Shown: positions 50,841 to 62,125 of the stretch, piece after piece | Position numbering within the stretch: the first letter of the stretch is position 1 | How the letters are laid out: every line of letters begins with the position of its first letter | Assembly: GCF_008728515.1 (NCBI RefSeq) | Contig: NC_044986.1 | Coordinates: 64,531,159-64,595,158 of the forward strand | Length of the DNA: 64,000 nt | DNA from: Papio anubis | Taxonomy: Eukaryota; Chordata; Mammalia; Primates; Cercopithecidae | Reading direction: 5' to 3' | The notes under the pieces: generated by a model | What the model was told of the DNA's origin: nothing | The model's database searches: none | What the model saw: the letters and a program-made list of their open reading frames with translations, nothing else | Position numbers and translations under genes: made by a program

Positions 50841-53800
50841 CTATTAAATAAATCAGAGGGGGGAAAAAAAAACTTTAATAAGAAGCATTTTTGCACCCCA
50901 AATTTTGGGACTCACTTTCCTACCTCCCTTACCTTTCTCTTAGAGAGTGAGAATTCCTTTTCACAAAGTTTACAATGTGTTGCTTCTTTGTCTTTCAGCC
51001 AAACCAGTCCCTAGTAGGAAGAAAATATTAATGCTCAAATTGGTAACGCTAAAAATTATATGTGAAAACTTTTCCCCCAAGAACATTATTTATAGGATAG
51101 ATATATGAAGAATGGAAAATAAGTTATTTTCTTTGAGAGATGTATATATTTGTAGATAAAATATGTATGGTATTAGCCTCAAAATATTCTGGGTGGGGGA
51201 CGGGGATGTGGATTAAGTATAAAAACAAGATTGCAGCCAGGCGACAATGGCTCACACCAGTAATTCCAGCTACTCGGGAGGCTGAGGTGAGAGGATCGCT
51301 TGCGGTCTAGAGTTCGAGACCAAGCTGGGCGACATAGAGTCTGTCTCTTAAAAATTGAAAAAATTTGGCCGGGCGCGGTGGCTCAAGCCTGTAATCCCAG
51401 CACTTTGGGAGGCCGAGACGGGCGGATCACGAGGTCAGGAGATCGAGACCATCCTGGCTGACACGGTGAAACCCCGTCTCTACTAAAAAATACAAAAAAA
51501 TAGCCGGGCGAGGTGGCAGGCACCTGTAGTCCCAGCTACTCGGGAGGCTGAGGCAGGAGAATGGCGTGGACCCGGGAGGCGGAGCTTGCAGTGAGCTGAG
51601 ATCCGGCCACTGCACTCCAGCCTGGGCAGCAGAGCGAGACTCCGTCTCAAAAAAAAAAAAAAAAAAATTGAAAAAATGAAAAATCAGGATAGCACGTGAT
51701 AAATATTGAATATAGGCAATGGTTCATTTTACTCTTTCTATACAATTGTGTATGTTAGAATATACACACGTAAAAATGCTTTAAAGAGGTAAAAATCTGT
51801 TACTGATGGGAATTCTCTTCAGGAAAAGAAACTTAAAGATTAAAAGAACCTTAAAAATACTCCAACAGCATTTTATTTTTTAAATGTTTGTGGGTACATA
51901 GTTACATATTTATGGGGTACATGGATGTTTTGATACAGGCATGCGATGTGAAATAAGCACATCATAGAGAATGGGGTATCCTAGTCCAACAATGTTTAAA
52001 GATAAATTCTCACTGTGTGAAATGCAATAGGTTGGCATTATGTATAACTTATACCTTAAGACCCTAAAATTTGAAGGAAATTACGGAAATCAGATATTGG
52101 AGTTCATTATTTTGTAAGACCTCTTTAGGAGGCCCAGGCAGGAGGATTGCTTGAGGCCGGGAAGACTGCCCTGAGGAACACAGACTCCATCTTTACAAAA
52201 AAATTAACCAGGCTGCGTGGCATAAGCCTATAGTTGCAGCTACTCTGGAAGCTGAGAAGGGAGAATTGCTTAAGCCCAGGAGTTTGAGGCTGCAGTGAAC
52301 TATGATTGTGCCACTGCACTCGAGCCTGAGCAACAGAGTGAGACCCTGTCTCCAGAAAAAAGGGGGGGGAAAAAAAGGACCTCACCTTAAGAAGTTTTAC
52401 ATGGCTATTTCTCTCAACTTTTATAACATATTTAATAGCTGCTATGTAAACGTTAGTAAAAAATGGATGTAAGTAGTCTTAGGCAGTATTTATAACAACT
52501 TGACCTTTTTTGTTGTTGTTGTTGTTGAAAAGAGACAGAGTCTCACTCTGTTGCCCAGGCTGTAGTGCGGTAGTGCAATCTCGGCTGACCGCAACCTCTG
52601 TCTCCCGAGTTCAGTGATTCTCCTGCCTCCGCCTCCCTGTAGCTGGGATTACAGGCACACGCCCCCATGCCCGGCTAATTTTTATATTTTTAGTAGAGAT
52701 AGGGTTTCAAAATGTTGGCCAGGATAGTCTCAAACTCCTGATCTCAGGTGATCCGCCCACCTCGGCCTCCCAAAGTGCTGGGATTACAGGCATAAGCCAC
52801 CACGCCCAGCCTACTTGACCCATTGTTAACCAGCTTGCTTAACCAATCTTGGCTAGAAAGACCTTTTTTCCCCTATGAAGGCAACTTTGTTAGATGATTA
52901 TCAGCTTTACAATGAGAAGACCCAGATGAAGGAGGAGACTCAATACTGATTGATTTCCTAGAACATGTTCCTAAAACAGCCCAGACCAAAGAACCCAAGT
53001 ATAACAGAAGATTCCAACTTGGACATGGAGCAACTGCAACCTATAAATTACTACTGAAGCACAGGAACCTTTATTACCTATCACAGGAACCCTATTACCT
53101 TAGAGAGAAAAATTCTCTAAGAAAGAAAGGCCCATAGACACATTTCTAAAAACATGAGTTTTCTTAAAAGACTTTTCCAAAAGCAGAATTCTTTGAAGAA
53201 AAAAAAAGACTAAGCATTCACAGATCAAGATCACAAGGTTAATTTCAGGTCTTTTTGTTTCATTCACAGTCTTAATAACTAGCACTTATTGTACAGCAGA
53301 GATAATACAGTGTTGGCTACTGCATGTGAGGAAGCCTAAGTCTCCTTAGAACACAGGATTATAAGGGCTTTCTTTTTTTTTTAACTAGATAGTTCATATC
53401 AGACAAACACCAGCAAAGAGTCAGATGGCTTGAATCATAGAATATATATATATTTTTTAATGCAGGATGGGGGCCAGGTGCAGTGGCTCACACCTGTAAT
53501 CCCAGCACTTTGGAGACTTTGAAAGGCCAAGGTGAGAGGCTCTCTTTAGACCAGGAGTTCAAGACCAACCTGGGCAACATAGCAAGACCCCATCTCTAAA
53601 AAAAAAAAAAATTAGCCAAGTGTGGTGGCATGCACCTGTAGTCCCAGCTACTTGGGAGGCTGAGGTGGGAGGATTGCTTCAACCCAGATGTTCAAGGTTA
53701 CAGTGAGCTATGATTATGCCACTGCACTCCAGCTTGGGAAACAGAGGAAACTCTGTCTCTGAGGGTAAAAAAAAAAAAAGGCAGCAGCAGGAAGGGACCC

Positions 53801-56800
53801 TAAAAGATAATCTAACTTGATGAAAACCATACAAAGGAAAGTGATTTGCCAAATGTCCCAAAGCCGCCTAGTGGAAGCAGCTTGTAAGGGCGTTAGGTTC
53901 TGAAACAACCTTGCTGACTTTGAGACTGGGACTTTGGAGACTAGACCTTGAGACTAGGCCTTTGGAGACTTCTTTTCATTGAACTTACCTGCCGCCCTCC
54001 CAAGGAGAGAAGCTCACTTTAAGCTAAGCCTAGTGTGTCCCTGTGAAGGGATCTCAGACATGAGCACCTGTAGCCCTCTCATTTTACACATGAGAAAATT
54101 TAAAGCCTAGAGAACTGAAGCTGCCTGCTCAAGGAAACAGCCGTTTACCAGAAGAGCTAAGACTAGAACGGAACAACCTCTTGCTCTGCAAATAAACAGC
54201 AATTTTTCTCTGCCCAATTCCAAGATGTTAGCTGCTAGACTTACACCCCCTAGATAGGATACTATGGGATTCTTCTCTGGAGAAACTCACTGCTACAGAG
54301 AAAAGTACTGTAAATACTAAACATAAGCAGAGAGTACCCAATAGTTCACTAATCACAGCAGATTTCTCTATGGTGAGGCCTACTAGTCTACAACAACCCA
54401 CCCAACCAACATACACACAAGGTTTCCAATAACCCTTATTTGTGCCTTTTATTGAAATTGGGGGATATCACAACATTTGAGAAAACTTCAGAGAATCAAT
54501 AATGAGGCCGGGTACAGTGGCTTACACCTGTAATCCCACTACTTTGGGAGACTGAGGTGGGAGGATCACTTGAGCCCAGGAGTTTGAGACCAGCCTGGGC
54601 AACACAGTGAGACCCCCACCATCTCTAAAAAATAAAAATTAGTGGGGTATGGTGATGTATACCTGTGGTCCTAGCAACTCAGGAGGCTGAGGAGGGAGGA
54701 TTGCTTGAATCCAGAAGTTCAAGCTTACAGTGAACTATGATGGATGGAGTCACTGCACTCCAGCCTGGGCAACAGAGACACTTTCTCTAAAAAAAAGTTT
54801 TTTTAATTAAAGAAAAACATTTTTTAATGATAATATCAAACACAAAATATGACAGGATGCTATTTTTTAAAGGAAAAATTAGCAAATAATAGTCCATTGA
54901 ATGTTAAAAATATGCCTGCAGAAAAAATAGCCCACAGAAGGTTACACCTGAATCTAACCAAGGCTTTATTTTATTTTATTATTTAGATGGAGTCTCGCTT
55001 TGTCGCCCAGGCTGGAATGCAGTAGTAGGATCTCGGCTCACTACAACCTCCGCCTCCCGGGTTCAAATGATCCTCTTACCTCAGCCTCCCAAGTAGGTGG
55101 GACTACAGGAGCACACCACCATGCCTGGCTAATTTTTTTTTTTTTTTTTTTTTTTTGTGAGACGGAGTCTTTGCTTTGTCACCCAGGCTGGAGTGCAGTG
55201 GCACGATCTGGTCTCACTGCAAGCTCCGCCTCCCGGGTTTACGCCATTCTCCTGCCTCAGCCTCCCGAGTAGCTGGGACTACAGGCGCCCGCTACCACAC
55301 CTGGCTAATTTTTTGTATTTTTAGTAGAGACGGGGTTTAACCATGTTAGCCAGGATGGTCTCGATCTCCTGACCTTGTGATCCGCCCGTCTTGGCCTCCC
55401 AAAGTGCTGGGATTACAGGCGTGAGCCACCGCGCCCGGCCGCCTGGCTAATTTTTACATTTTTAGTAGAGATGGGGTTTCACCATGTTGGCCAGGTTGGT
55501 CTCGAACTCCTGACCTCAGGTCGATCCACCTGGCTCGGCCTCCCAAAGTGCTGGGATTACAGCCGTGAGCCACCGTGCTTGGCCTAATCAAGGCTTTAGA
55601 TTTAACTTCCAGTTCACAGGCAACAAGTAGACAGAAACAAGTAAACACTACAAACATTCAGAGAAAATCCAGAATGTGAAAAACCGTTTAGGATGGCTGT
55701 TCCAGACTCTTCAGCTGGTCAATAGTATGGAAAAGAAAAAAATCAACTCACATATGAATCCAGTTTCCACATAAAAAAACTGGGAAAAGCAGATAATATT
55801 CTGTTAAAGATAGATGTGAGTAATAAGTATAAGGCAAAACAAAGTAATAACACAAAATACAGGAGAGATACTATAAAGAGGAGAGTGCAATTGAGAAGCA
55901 GATGCGGCTTCTAAGGTACTGGTCATGTTCTATTATCGCTAACCTAAGCAGAGAATACACAAGTTTTTGTTTTGTTTTGTTTTGTTTTTTTAGAGATAGA
56001 GTTTTGTTCTTGTTGCCCAGGCTGAAGTGCAATGGCATGATCTCAGCTCACCACAACCTCCGCCTCCCGGGTTCAAGCAATTCTCCTGCCTCAGGCTCCT
56101 GAGTAGCTGGGGTTATAGGCATGTGCCACTATGCCTGGCTAATTTTGTATTTTTAGTAGAAACAGGTTTCTCCATGTTGGTCAGGCTGGTCTCGAACTAC
56201 TGACCTCAGGTGATCTGCCCGTCTCGGCCTCCTAAAGTGCTGGGATTACAGGCGTGAGCCACCGTGCCTGACCCCACAAGTGTTTTTAAGTTGTACTATA
56301 TATGCACTCTCATATGCATATTTCACAAAACTTTTTTTTAGAGTTTACATAATGATGGTTTCGGCAAATATCCATGTATCCACACATCTTTTTTGTTTGT
56401 TTGTTTGTTTTTTGAGACGGAGTCTCACCCTGTTGCCCAGACTGGAGCGCAATGGTGCGATCTTGGCTCACTGTAACCTCCGCCTCCCGGGTTCAAGCAA
56501 TTCTTCTGCCTCAGCCTCCCAAGTAGCTGGAATTACAGGCATGTCCCACCACGCCCGGCTAATTTTTTCTTTTGTATCTTTAGTAGAGATGAGGTTTCAC
56601 CATGTTGGCCAAGCTAGTCTCTAACTCCTGACCTTGTGGTCCACCTGCCTTGGCCTCCCAAAGTGCTGGGATTACAGGCATAAGCCACTGCACCCAGCCT
56701 CCACCCATCTTTTTTTTTTTTTTTTTGAGACGGAATCTTGCTCTGTCACCCAGGCTGAAATGCAGTGGCATGATCTCAGCTCACTGCAACCTCCACCTCC

Positions 56801-59800
56801 CAGGTTCAAGTGATTCTCCTGCCTCAGCCTCCCAAGTAACTGGGACTACAGGTGCGTGCCACCACGCTCAGCTAATTTTTGTATTTTTAATAGAGGCGGC
56901 ATTTCACCATGTTGCCCAGGATAGTCTCAATCTCTTGACCTTGTGATCCACCCACCTTGGCCTCCCAAAGTGCTGGGATTACAGGTGTGAACCACTGCGT
57001 CCGGCCCCATCTTCTTAAAAAGTGTGAGGATACGGCCTGGCGAGGTGGCTCACACCTGTAATCCCAGTACTTTGGGAGGCTGAGACAGGCAGATCACCTG
57101 AGGTCAGGAGTTAGAGACCAGCTTTGCTAACATGGTGAAACCCTATCTCTACTAAATATATAAAAATTAGCTGGGCATGGTGGTGGGTGCCTGTAATCCC
57201 AGCTACTTGGGAGGCTGAGGCAGGAGAATCACTTGAACCCAGGAGGGGGAGGTTGCAGTGAGCCGAGATCACGCCATTGTACTCCAGCCTTGGTGGCAGA
57301 GGAAGACTGTCTCCAAAAAAAAAAAAAAAAACACGTGAGGATAAAATAAAGGTATATTGAGATACACAAATTATTATTTTTTTCTTTTTTTAAATTTTAG
57401 TAGAGACAAGGGCTTCCTATACTACCCAGGCTGGTCTCAAACTCCTGGCCTCAAGCAATTCTCCCACTACAGGTTCTTAAAGCACTGGGGTTACAGGTAT
57501 GAGCTACCATGCCCAGTCTCCAGATGTGTAAATTCTTACAATCTCTATCTTCATTCACCATTTTCAGGAAGCTACTGAAAGATGTGTTGCCCAAAATAAG
57601 GGAGTATACCGAGAGAAGTTATAGAATTCAGGCAAGAGGAGCTCCCACAAAGAGAGAAGGTAAAGGAAATTCTGAGAATACCAGCAAAGGGAAACATGAG
57701 CAGTAAAGTGGAGAACTCCTGAAGTTGGAGGCAAGGCATCAAAGAAAAAATAATGACCTAACCAATTACCTGATATATTTTACCACGCGGAAAACTTTAT
57801 CAAGAAGCTTTTTTTAATAGAGGTGTTTCAAGGTATGAGAAAACTCAAATGTTATACAACTAATTTGTTTTTAAAAAGAGAGGGGCGGCTGGGTGCGGTG
57901 GCTCACGTCTGTAATCCCAGCACTTCGGGAGGCTGAGGTGGGCGGATCACGAAGTCAGAAGTTCTAGACAAGCCTAGTCAATATGGTGAAACCCCATCTC
58001 TACTAAAAATACAAAAATCAGGTGGCACGTGCCTGTAATCTCAGCTACTCAGGAGGCTGAGGCAGAAGAATCACTTGAACCTGGGAGGTGGAGGCTGCAG
58101 TGAGTCGAGATCATGCCACTGCACTTCAGCCTGGGCAACAGAGGCAGACTCCATCTCAAAAAAAAAAAAAAAAAAAGAGGGCAATTATTAACTCCACAGG
58201 AAGAGTAAAGTAGTTCAAGTAAGAAAACATAATCACAGTACCTGGCTCAGCAAGGAACAACATTTAAATAGTCATAATAAAAAATTCAGAGTAGGGGCTA
58301 GACGCAGTGGCTCACACCTGTAATCCAGCACTCTGGGAGGCCGAGGCAGGTGAATCACCTGAGGTCAGGAGTTTGTGACCAGCCTCGCCAACATGGCGAA
58401 ACTGTCTCTACTAAAAATACAAAAATTAGCCGGGTGTGGTAGGACGCACCTGTAGTCCCAGCTACTCGGGAGGCTGAAGCAGGAGAATCGCTTGAACCCG
58501 GGAGGCAGAGGTTGCAGTGAGCTGAGATCGTGCCACTGCACTCCAGCCTGGGTAACAGAGCGAGACCCCGTCTCAAAAAAAAAAAAAAAGAAAAGAAAAG
58601 AAAAAAATAGCTGGCCTTGGTGGCAGGTGCCTGTAATTCCAACTACTGGGGAGGCTGAGGCAGGAGAATCACCGAACCCTGGAGGCAGAGGTTGCAGTGA
58701 GCTGAGATCATGCCATTGCACTCCAGCCTGGGTGAAGACGCAAGACTCCATCTCAAAAAAATATATACAGGTGTGGTGGATCATGCTTGTAATCCCAGCA
58801 CTTCAGGAGGCCAAGACCGGAGGACTGCCTGAGGACAGGAGTTCAAGACCACTCTAGACAACACAGCAGATACTGTCTCTACAAAAAATGTAAAAATTAG
58901 CCAGGCGAGGTGGCACGCGCCTGTGATCCCAGCTACTCAGGAGGCTGAGGCAAGAGGACAGCTTAAGCCCAAGAGTGTGAGACTGCAGTGAACTATGATT
59001 GTGCCAGTGTACTCCAGCCTGGGCAACACAGCAAGACCCCATCTCAAACAAAATAATAAATGAAATAACATAAATAAAATATATATATAAAATAAATGAA
59101 TGCCACAAAAAACTTTACTTAATTATACTGGGAGACCGGAAAGACCAAAATGAAAGTGAGCAAAACTCTACATCCACCATATGAAGAAGTTAATATATAA
59201 GTCTAAAACTGCTGAATCAACAGCAAATAGTACATACTGAATATTAGTTAGAAATACAGGGATAAATGCCAGAAGAAACAGCTAAAAAACTGAAAGTAGC
59301 TCCCTTTGGGTGGCAGGAGCTAGGGCAGATAAAGGACAAGGGAGTGAAGAACAAGAGACTGCTACCATCATCATTATTATTATTATTTATATTATTTGGT
59401 GTTAAATCTTCTTAGTATTATTTTTTTTTAATGATTTTCATGTAACATTTTTTTGTCACCCAGGCTGGCGTGCAGTAGCGCGATCAAGGCTCCCTGTAGC
59501 CTCAACCTCCCAGGTTCAAGTAATCCTCCCACCTCAGCCTCCCAAGTAGCTGAGACTACAGACCTGCACCACCACACCTGGCTAATTTTTTCTTATTATT
59601 TAGTAGAAACAAGGTCTATGTTGCCCAGGCTAGTTTTGAACTCCTGGCCACAAGCAATCCTCCTGCCTCGGCCCCTCCAAGTGCTGGGATTACTGGTGTG
59701 AACCACCACACCCAGTATCATGTAACACTTCTTGATTTTAAAAAATGAAGCTGTTGGGTAGGAAGCCACCTGTCACTGAAGTGATCACACAGACACTGTC

Positions 59801-60670
59801 CCTTCTTCTATGTTGTAGCAAGGATTCAGACACATTCACAACCATACTGGTAAGCTGTACCAACCACTTTCACTCACATGTATTAACCTACTCAATATTC
59901 AGAGCAACCCTATGCAGAATCATCAGCCTATTTCAGAAGAGGAAGCTGAGGCTCAATGAGGATACATGACTTGCTGAAAGTAAAAGAACTAGTAAGTAAT
60001 AGACTGGCATAGGAACTCAAGATTCTCAAGTTCATAGGCAATTTCACTCTATCATGCCATACTTTGTAGGAAAGTAAAATTACTTCTAAGGTCAGTTTCT
60101 TTCTTTTTTTTTTTTTTTTTTTTTTTTTTGAGATAGAGTCTTGTTCTGTTGCTCAGGCTGGAGTGCAATGGCGTGATCTCTGCTCATTGCAACCTCCACC
60201 ATCTGGGCTCAAGCAATTCTCCTCCCTCAGCCTCCTGAGTAGCTGGGATTACAGGCGCCCACTACCACACCTGGCTAATTTTTGTATTTTTAGTAGAGAT
60301 GGGGTTTCACCACGTTAGCCAGGCTGATATCAAACTCCTGACCTCAAATGATCCACCTGCCTCGGCCTCCCAAAGAGCTGAGATTACAGGCGTGAGCCAC
60401 TGCACCCGGCCTCTAAGGTCAGTTTCTAAAGGAATGTTATTAATAATGTGACTCTAGGGGTACAGGGAAGAGATGAACTCCCAGTATCCAAGCTCCTCAT
60501 TCAGTGCTTTGGCCTCTATATATCCTGGGATTCATCAATAATACATTAGATTCACACAGGGCTTTACCTTCCATTGGAGACTTTCACATACCTTCCCAGT
60601 TTAGGAAAATGTTCTACTCACCTGCAATGCTTTGTTGGCTTCTTTTATGTCTTCAATTTTAAGTTTTGAT
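50697..60670 (-). CDS. RUFY2: RUFY2 3' end: last three coding exons (coiled-coil end and FYVE finger), partial
   Basis: RUFY2 is a RUN- and FYVE-domain protein linked to endosomal trafficking and Rab/Etk interactions. Minus-strand exons 60670-60622, 51010-50933 and 50840-50697 join in frame. They read SKLKIEDIKEANKALQ, then GLVWLKDKEATHCKLCEKEF, then [20 protein letters not shown], and finish ...CHALLIQRCSSNLP and TGA. The FYVE hallmarks are present: WxxD (WLKD), the basic KRKHHCRNCG motif that binds PtdIns3P, RVC, and eight zinc-ligand cysteines. The upstream RUN domain and coiled coil lie to the right of the window. The intron between 51010 and 60622 is 9.6 kb and packed with Alus. Confidence 0.96.
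50933..51010 (-). CDS. RUFY2: RUFY2 penultimate coding exon (FYVE, first half)
   Basis: A 78-base, 26-codon exon with acceptor CCTACTAG and donor GTAAGG. It encodes GLVWLKDKEATHCKLCEKEF and SLSKRK, with the FYVE WxxD motif, the first CxxC zinc ligands and the start of the basic patch. Confidence 0.96.
51236..51349 (+). repeat. Alu fragment
   Basis: GCCAGGCGACAATGGCTCACACC then a jump to the right arm, ending GTCTGTCTCTTAAAAATT. The next Alu inserted into its tail. Confidence 0.85.
51365..51662 (+). repeat. AluYR (Old World monkey subfamily), near-intact
   Basis: GGCCGGGCGCGGTGGCTCAAG, GAGGCCGAGACGGGCGGATC, CTGGCTGACACGGTGAAACC and GAGATCCGGCCACTGCACTC are the AluYR-type bases. AAAAATTGAAAAAAT at 51350-51364 and 51663-51677. 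Very low divergence implies a recent insertion. Confidence 0.92.
51870..51985 (-). repeat. L1 3' end fragment
   Basis: GTTTGTGGGTACATAGTTAC, TATGGGGTACATGGATGTTT and AGGCATGCGATGTGAAATAA are reverse L1 (L1PB/MA-type) 3' sequence. Confidence 0.8.
52121..52375 (+). repeat. Alu (AluJ-like), 5' truncated
   Basis: TTTAGGAGGCCCAGGCAGGAG to an A/G tail, diverged. Confidence 0.88.
52506..52811 (-). repeat. Alu (full)
   Basis: (GTT)n head, GAGACAGAGTCTCACTCTG to AAGCCACCACGCCCAGCC. ACTTGACC on both sides. Confidence 0.94.
52812..53470. other. Unique RUFY2 intron
   Basis: Nothing recognised. A short TATATATATA run lies near 53442. Confidence 0.5.
53471..53779 (+). repeat. Alu (AluJ-like)
   Basis: GGGCCAGGTGCAGTGGCTCAC to an A tail. 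Confidence 0.93.
54030..54185 (-). repeat. MIR
   Basis: CTCATTTTACACATGAGAAA and CTGCTCAAGGAAACAGCCG are reverse MIR core. Confidence 0.6.
54506..54798 (+). repeat. Alu (AluJ-like)
   Basis: GGCCGGGTACAGTGGCTTACACC to a short A tail. Confidence 0.93.
54966..55583 (-). repeat. Alu carrying a nested Alu
   Basis: Outer parts 54966-55137 and 55441-55583. Outer flanks TAACCAAGGCTTTA and TAATCAAGGCTTTA are its target duplication. Confidence 0.94.
55138..55440 (-). repeat. AluY-like inserted into another Alu
   Basis: GTGAGACGGAGTCTTTGCTTTG to GAGCCACCGCGCCCGGCC. Target duplication GCCTGGCTAATTTTT at 55123-55137 and 55441-55455, exact. Confidence 0.96.
55584..55963. other. Unique RUFY2 intron
   Basis: No exon or repeat recognised. 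Confidence 0.5.
55964..56272 (-). repeat. Alu (full)
   Basis: TTTTG head, TAGAGATAGAGTTTTGTTCT to GAGCCACCGTGCCTGACC. CACAAG-type flanks. Confidence 0.94.
56390..56699 (-). repeat. Alu (full)
   Basis: (TTTG)n head, GAGACGGAGTCTCACCCTG to AAGCCACTGCACCCAGCC. Confidence 0.94.
56710..57006 (-). repeat. Alu (full)
   Basis: T-run, GAGACGGAATCTTGCTCTGTC to GAACCACTGCGTCCGGCC. Only 27 bases from an opposite-strand Alu. Confidence 0.95.
57034..57331 (+). repeat. Alu (full) with target duplication
   Basis: GGCCTGGCGAGGTGGCTCACACC to an A17 tail. GTGAGGATA on both sides. Confidence 0.95.
57366..57519 (-). repeat. Alu monomer (old)
   Basis: TTTTAGTAGAGACAAGGGCTTC to GAGCTACCATGCCCAG. Confidence 0.85.
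57520..57886. other. Unique RUFY2 intron
   Basis: A 65-codon plus-strand open frame here matches nothing I know. No exon supported. Confidence 0.5.
57887..58177 (+). repeat. Alu
   Basis: GGCTGGGTGCGGTGGCTCACG to an A18 tail, with a small deletion before GGTGGCACGTGCC. Confidence 0.94.
58294..58608 (+). repeat. Alu (full)
   Basis: GGGCTAGACGCAGTGGCTCAC to an A/G tail. Confidence 0.94.
58609..58767 (+). repeat. Alu right-arm fragment
   Basis: TAGCTGGCCTTGGTGGCAGG to CTCAAAAAAATATATA. It looks like the continuation of an Alu interrupted by, or duplicated from, the neighbour. Confidence 0.88.
58769..59056 (+). repeat. Alu (AluJ-like)
   Basis: AGGTGTGGTGGATCATGCTT to CTCAAACAAAATAATAAATG. Confidence 0.92.
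59057..59439. other. Unique RUFY2 intron
   Basis: AT-rich with TATATATA and ATTATT runs. Nothing else recognised. Confidence 0.5.
59440..59716 (-). repeat. Alu (old)
   Basis: TTTTTTGTCACCCAGGCTGG to GAACCACCACACCCAGTATC. Confidence 0.9.
59870..60060 (-). repeat. MIR
   Basis: CCTATTTCAGAAGAGGAAGC with TGAGGCTCAATGAGG is reverse MIR. Confidence 0.65.
60101..60411 (-). repeat. Alu (full) with 16-base target duplication
   Basis: TTCTTTC plus T-run, GAGATAGAGTCTTGTTCTGTT to GAGCCACTGCACCCGGCC. TCTAAGGTCAGTTTCT at 60085-60100 and 60412-60427, exact. Confidence 0.96.
60622..60670 (-). CDS. RUFY2: RUFY2 third-last coding exon (end of coiled coil)
   Basis: A 49-base exon with acceptor CTTTTTAG before 60670 and donor GTGAGT at 60621. 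It encodes SKLKIEDIKEANKALQ. It begins with the third base of the preceding codon, whose exon is outside the window. Inverted Alus lie on both sides. Confidence 0.93.
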
Positions 60671-60924
60671 CTAAAAAGATTACAAATAGGTCCAAATTTC
60701 AGTACACATATTTAAATATAGAACATTCAGTATTTCAGTAGGTATTGGTATTTCATAGGATACAAAATTATGTATAGTATATGATCTTTATGGTCTTCTC
60801 TGGCTAGTGGAATATTTCATATTCTCCTATATTTTCTAAATGTCCTAAAGCAAAAATATTTTAGGTTTAAAACTTGCTTTTTAAGAAATACTGGCATTTT
60901 CATGTGATCATGACAATATTAATA

Positions 60925-61130
60925 GCTATCATTTATTGTAGGTTTACTCTGTGCCTTTGCATGCATAATCTCATGTAATCTATACAAAAACCTATTTTAA
61001 AGATGAAGAAATGTCTGATGAAGTTTAGTCACTTGTAAGAGGTCACAGAGCTGGCAACTGGGGGAGCCAGGATTCAAACCCTTGTCTGTGACCCCAAAGG
61101 GCACATGCTAACCATTATGCACGCTATTTC
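60925..61130 (-). repeat. MIR
   Basis: TAATCTCATGTAATCTATAC, TTTAAAGATGAAGAAATGTC and AGGTCACAGAGCTGGCAACT with GAGCCAGGATTCAAACCC follow reverse MIR in order. Confidence 0.75.
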
Positions 61131-61170
61131 TCTAGCAAATACAGAAGTGCTAAGGAAGAAAATACTGTGA

Positions 61171-61766
61171 GCCCCGTGTGGTGGCTCAGCACTTTGTGGG
61201 GCCAAGGCGGGTGAATCATCTGAGTTCAGGAGTTCGAGACCAGCCTGGTCAATATACAGTGAAACTCCATCTCTACTAAAAATACAAAAATTAAGCCGGG
61301 CGCGGTGGCTCACACTTGTAATCCTAGCACTTTGGGAGGCCAAGGCAGGTGGATCACCTGAGGTCGGGAGTTCAAGACCAGCCTGACCAACATGGAGAAA
61401 CCCCGTCTCTACTAAAAATACAAAATTAGCCGGGGTGGTGGCACATGCCTGTAATCCCAGCTACTCGGGAGGCTGAGGCAGGAGAATCGCTTGAACCCAG
61501 GAGGCGGAGGTTGCGGTGAGCCGAGATCACGCCGTTGCACTCCAGCTTGGGCAAAAAGAGTGAAACTCTGTCTCAAAAAAAAAAAAAAAAAAAAAAAATT
61601 TAGCTGGAAATAGTGGTATACACCTGTAGTCCCAGCTACTTGGGAAGGTGAGGCAGGAGAATCGCTTGAACCCAGGAGGCAGAGGTTTCAGTGAACCAAG
61701 ATCACACCACTGCACTCCAGCCAGGGTGACAGAGCGAGACGCCATCTCTCAAAAAAAGCAACAAAA
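61171..61766 (+). repeat. Alu carrying a nested Alu, exact outer target duplication
   Basis: Outer parts 61171-61292 and 61600-61766. AAGAAAATACTGTGA at 61156-61170 and 61767-61781 marks the outer insertion. Confidence 0.95.
61293..61599 (+). repeat. Alu (young) inserted into another Alu
   Basis: GCCGGGCGCGGTGGCTCACAC to an A24 tail, then TTTAGCTGG of the outer copy. Confidence 0.94.
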
Positions 61767-61808
61767 AAGAAAATACTGTGAAAGACATAGCTGCAAATAC
61801 TTTTCCAC

Positions 61809-62094
61809 TTTTTTGATGAAGTCTCGTTCTGTTACCCAGGCTGCAGTACAGTGGCACGATCTCGACTCACTGCAACCTCCACCTCGTAGGTTCAAGTGAT
61901 TCTCCTGCCTCAGTTTCTTGAGTAGCTGGGATCAGAGGCACCCGCCACCACTCCCAGGCTAAATTTTATATTTTTAGTAGAGACAGGGCTTCACCATGTT
62001 GGCCAGGCTGGTCTTGAACTCCTGACTTCAAGTGATCTGCCCATCTTGGCCTCCCAAAGTGCTGGGACTACAGGTGTAAGCCACCAAGCCTGGC
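61809..62094 (-). repeat. Alu with target duplication
   Basis: TTTTTTGATGAAGTCTCGTTC to AAGCCACCAAGCCTGG. ACTTTTCCAC at 61799-61808 and 62095-62104. Confidence 0.94.
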
Positions 62095-62125
62095 ACTTTT
62101 CCACCTTTTGAAAATATGTATGTTG

